Source of the DNA: Croceivirga sp. | Lineage (GTDB): Bacteria > Bacteroidota > Bacteroidia > Flavobacteriales > Flavobacteriaceae | Reading direction: 5' to 3' | Assembly: GCA_028284935.1 (NCBI GenBank) | Contig: JANQQQ010000011.1 | Coordinates: 1 to 64,000 of the forward strand | DNA: 64,000 bases | Shown: in pieces, positions 63,337 through 64,000 of the stretch | How the letters are laid out: every line of letters starts with the position of its first letter | Numbering within the stretch: the stretch's first letter is position 1 | Position numbers and translations under genes: made by a program | Notes under the pieces: generated by a model | Databases searched by the model: none | What the model saw: only the letters and a program-made list of their open reading frames with translations | Told to the model about the DNA's origin: nothing

Positions 63337-64000
63337 TCAGGACCTAATTTCCTCAAATGCTTGCCTAAGAAAATGTACCACTTCATCGGTATTTATTGAA
63401 CTTGCAGGAAGAACAGCACCTTTAAATCCCTCATTTCTCCATTCTCCAATGGTCAGTTCTCCAAAACTGGAGGTGTCCATACTATAATGACCTTGATATC
63501 CACTGATGTAGAAATAGTGGTCATTGACCAATGAATCAGGTATGGCCATACCCATTCCCACCGATTTTCCAGAACCATCTTCCAAGACCACATATGCTCC
63601 GGTATCAAAATGATGGGGCCAAATGCGGATATCGGATTGCAGTTTTTCAGTATTTAAAAAAATACCAAGGGCACAGTTTGCCAATATTCGTAGGCCAACA
63701 AGACGGTTCATTTCATCTCCATCGTCCATTTGAAAAGCGGAATCATCATTCCATTCGAAAGGCAGATCGTAATGGAGCGCAAAGGAATAGGGTTGGCCCA
63801 GTCCCACCTCAAGGGAAAATGTTCGTAGCCATTGTACTACTTGGGCATGGGTTTTTCCATTTAAATCCAATGACCTACCAGTTGCCCATTTTAGCTGGAA
63901 ATTGGGCAGGTCAAAAAGGAGTTTTTGTCCCATGCCGTTCAACGCCCAAGTTTCTAGGGATTGGGTCTTTATATTGAATCCAACATTGGTGTGGCTATCA
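63337..64000 (-). CDS. Conserved hypothetical protein, N-terminus outside the window
   Basis: The minus-strand frame is open to the right edge, so the true start lies beyond the window; an internal ATG at 63942 is not needed. Readable features are SHTNVGFNIKTQSLETWALN, YSFALHYDLPFEW, IRIWPHHFDTGAYV and YFYISGYQGHYSMD. The WPHHFD motif recalls the DUF5996-type proteins, but I am not certain. No signal or membrane helix is visible. It is convergent with the barrel gene (62-bp gap). Confidence 0.7.
   Translation of the reverse strand, partial: DSHTNVGFNIKTQSLETWALNGMGQKLLFDLPNFQLKWATGRSLDLNGKTHAQVVQWLRTFSLEVGLGQPYSFALHYDLPFEWNDDSAFQMDDGDEMNRLVGLRILANCALGIFLNTEKLQSDIRIWPHHFDTGAYVVLEDGSGKSVGMGMAIPDSLVNDHYFYISGYQGHYSMDTSSFGELTIGEWRNEGFKGAVLPASSINTDEVVHFLRQAFEEIRS

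Overview
The window reads as chromosomal DNA of a member of the Flavobacteriaceae (Bacteroidota), probably a marine one. The evidence is a flavobacterial-style division/cell-wall cluster with a long FtsZ tail, a SusC/SusD pair driven by an ECF sigma/FecR pair, LytTR regulators with membrane domains, many lipoproteins and Tat-like leaders, and small flavobacterial families (Lacal_2735-type, TIGR03643, DUF2256). Shine-Dalgarno sites are sparse. I see no phage, IS element, CRISPR array or rRNA operon. All family names come from reading the sequence; no database search was run.

Layout. 1-10.6 kb: murE (3' part)-mraY-murD-ftsW-murG-murC-ftsQ-ftsA-ftsZ, a tightly overlapping cluster. 10.7-11.6 kb: a YqeY-like gene whose 3' end overlaps a tRNA-Arg(TCG), followed by a 113/114-bp tandem repeat. 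11.8-16.3 kb: a membrane LytTR regulator, two exported peptidase-type proteins and a frameshifted lipoprotein. 16.6-19.9 kb: MFS transporter, rpiA, a HAD phosphatase and a 40-aa basic peptide gene. 19.9-27.8 kb: a PAS/sigma-54 activator divergent from pirin, isochorismatase-type hydrolase, Tat-type amidohydrolase, YceI and an outer-membrane porin. 27.8-32.4 kb: a redox-signalling block, with a response regulator fused to a thioredoxin-reductase-like flavoprotein plus a cNMP-domain histidine kinase, divergent from a Kef-type antiporter and a glutaredoxin-like protein.

32.4-36.2 kb: a GH65 phosphorylase gene lying between two degenerate direct repeats, both derived from the 3' end of a photolyase-related gene. 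36.2-44.8 kb: an ECF sigma-FecR-SusC-SusD-GDPD-GDPD operon, apparently a Sus-like system for glycerophosphodiesters instead of glycans. 45.1-48.3 kb: a photolyase/cryptochrome-like cluster interleaved with small proteins. 48.4-52.5 kb: a surface operon (lamin-tail repeat lipoprotein, mini-lipoprotein, OB-fold, YceI, beta-barrel), divergent from a Cache-LytTR membrane regulator.

54.0-63.3 kb: a flavodoxin-family gene, then eleven closely spaced + strand genes. The first encodes a Rieske domain fused to a pyruvate-oxidase-like TPP enzyme. Downstream are a ferric-reductase-like membrane protein with its own closely similar Rieske domain, a C-x15-C-x3-C membrane protein, a YHS protein, a LysE-type exporter, DinB-like, TANGO2/NRDE, ATP-grasp and outer-membrane proteins. 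This is the best candidate in the window for an undescribed system: a possible 2-oxoacid-linked membrane electron-transfer module.
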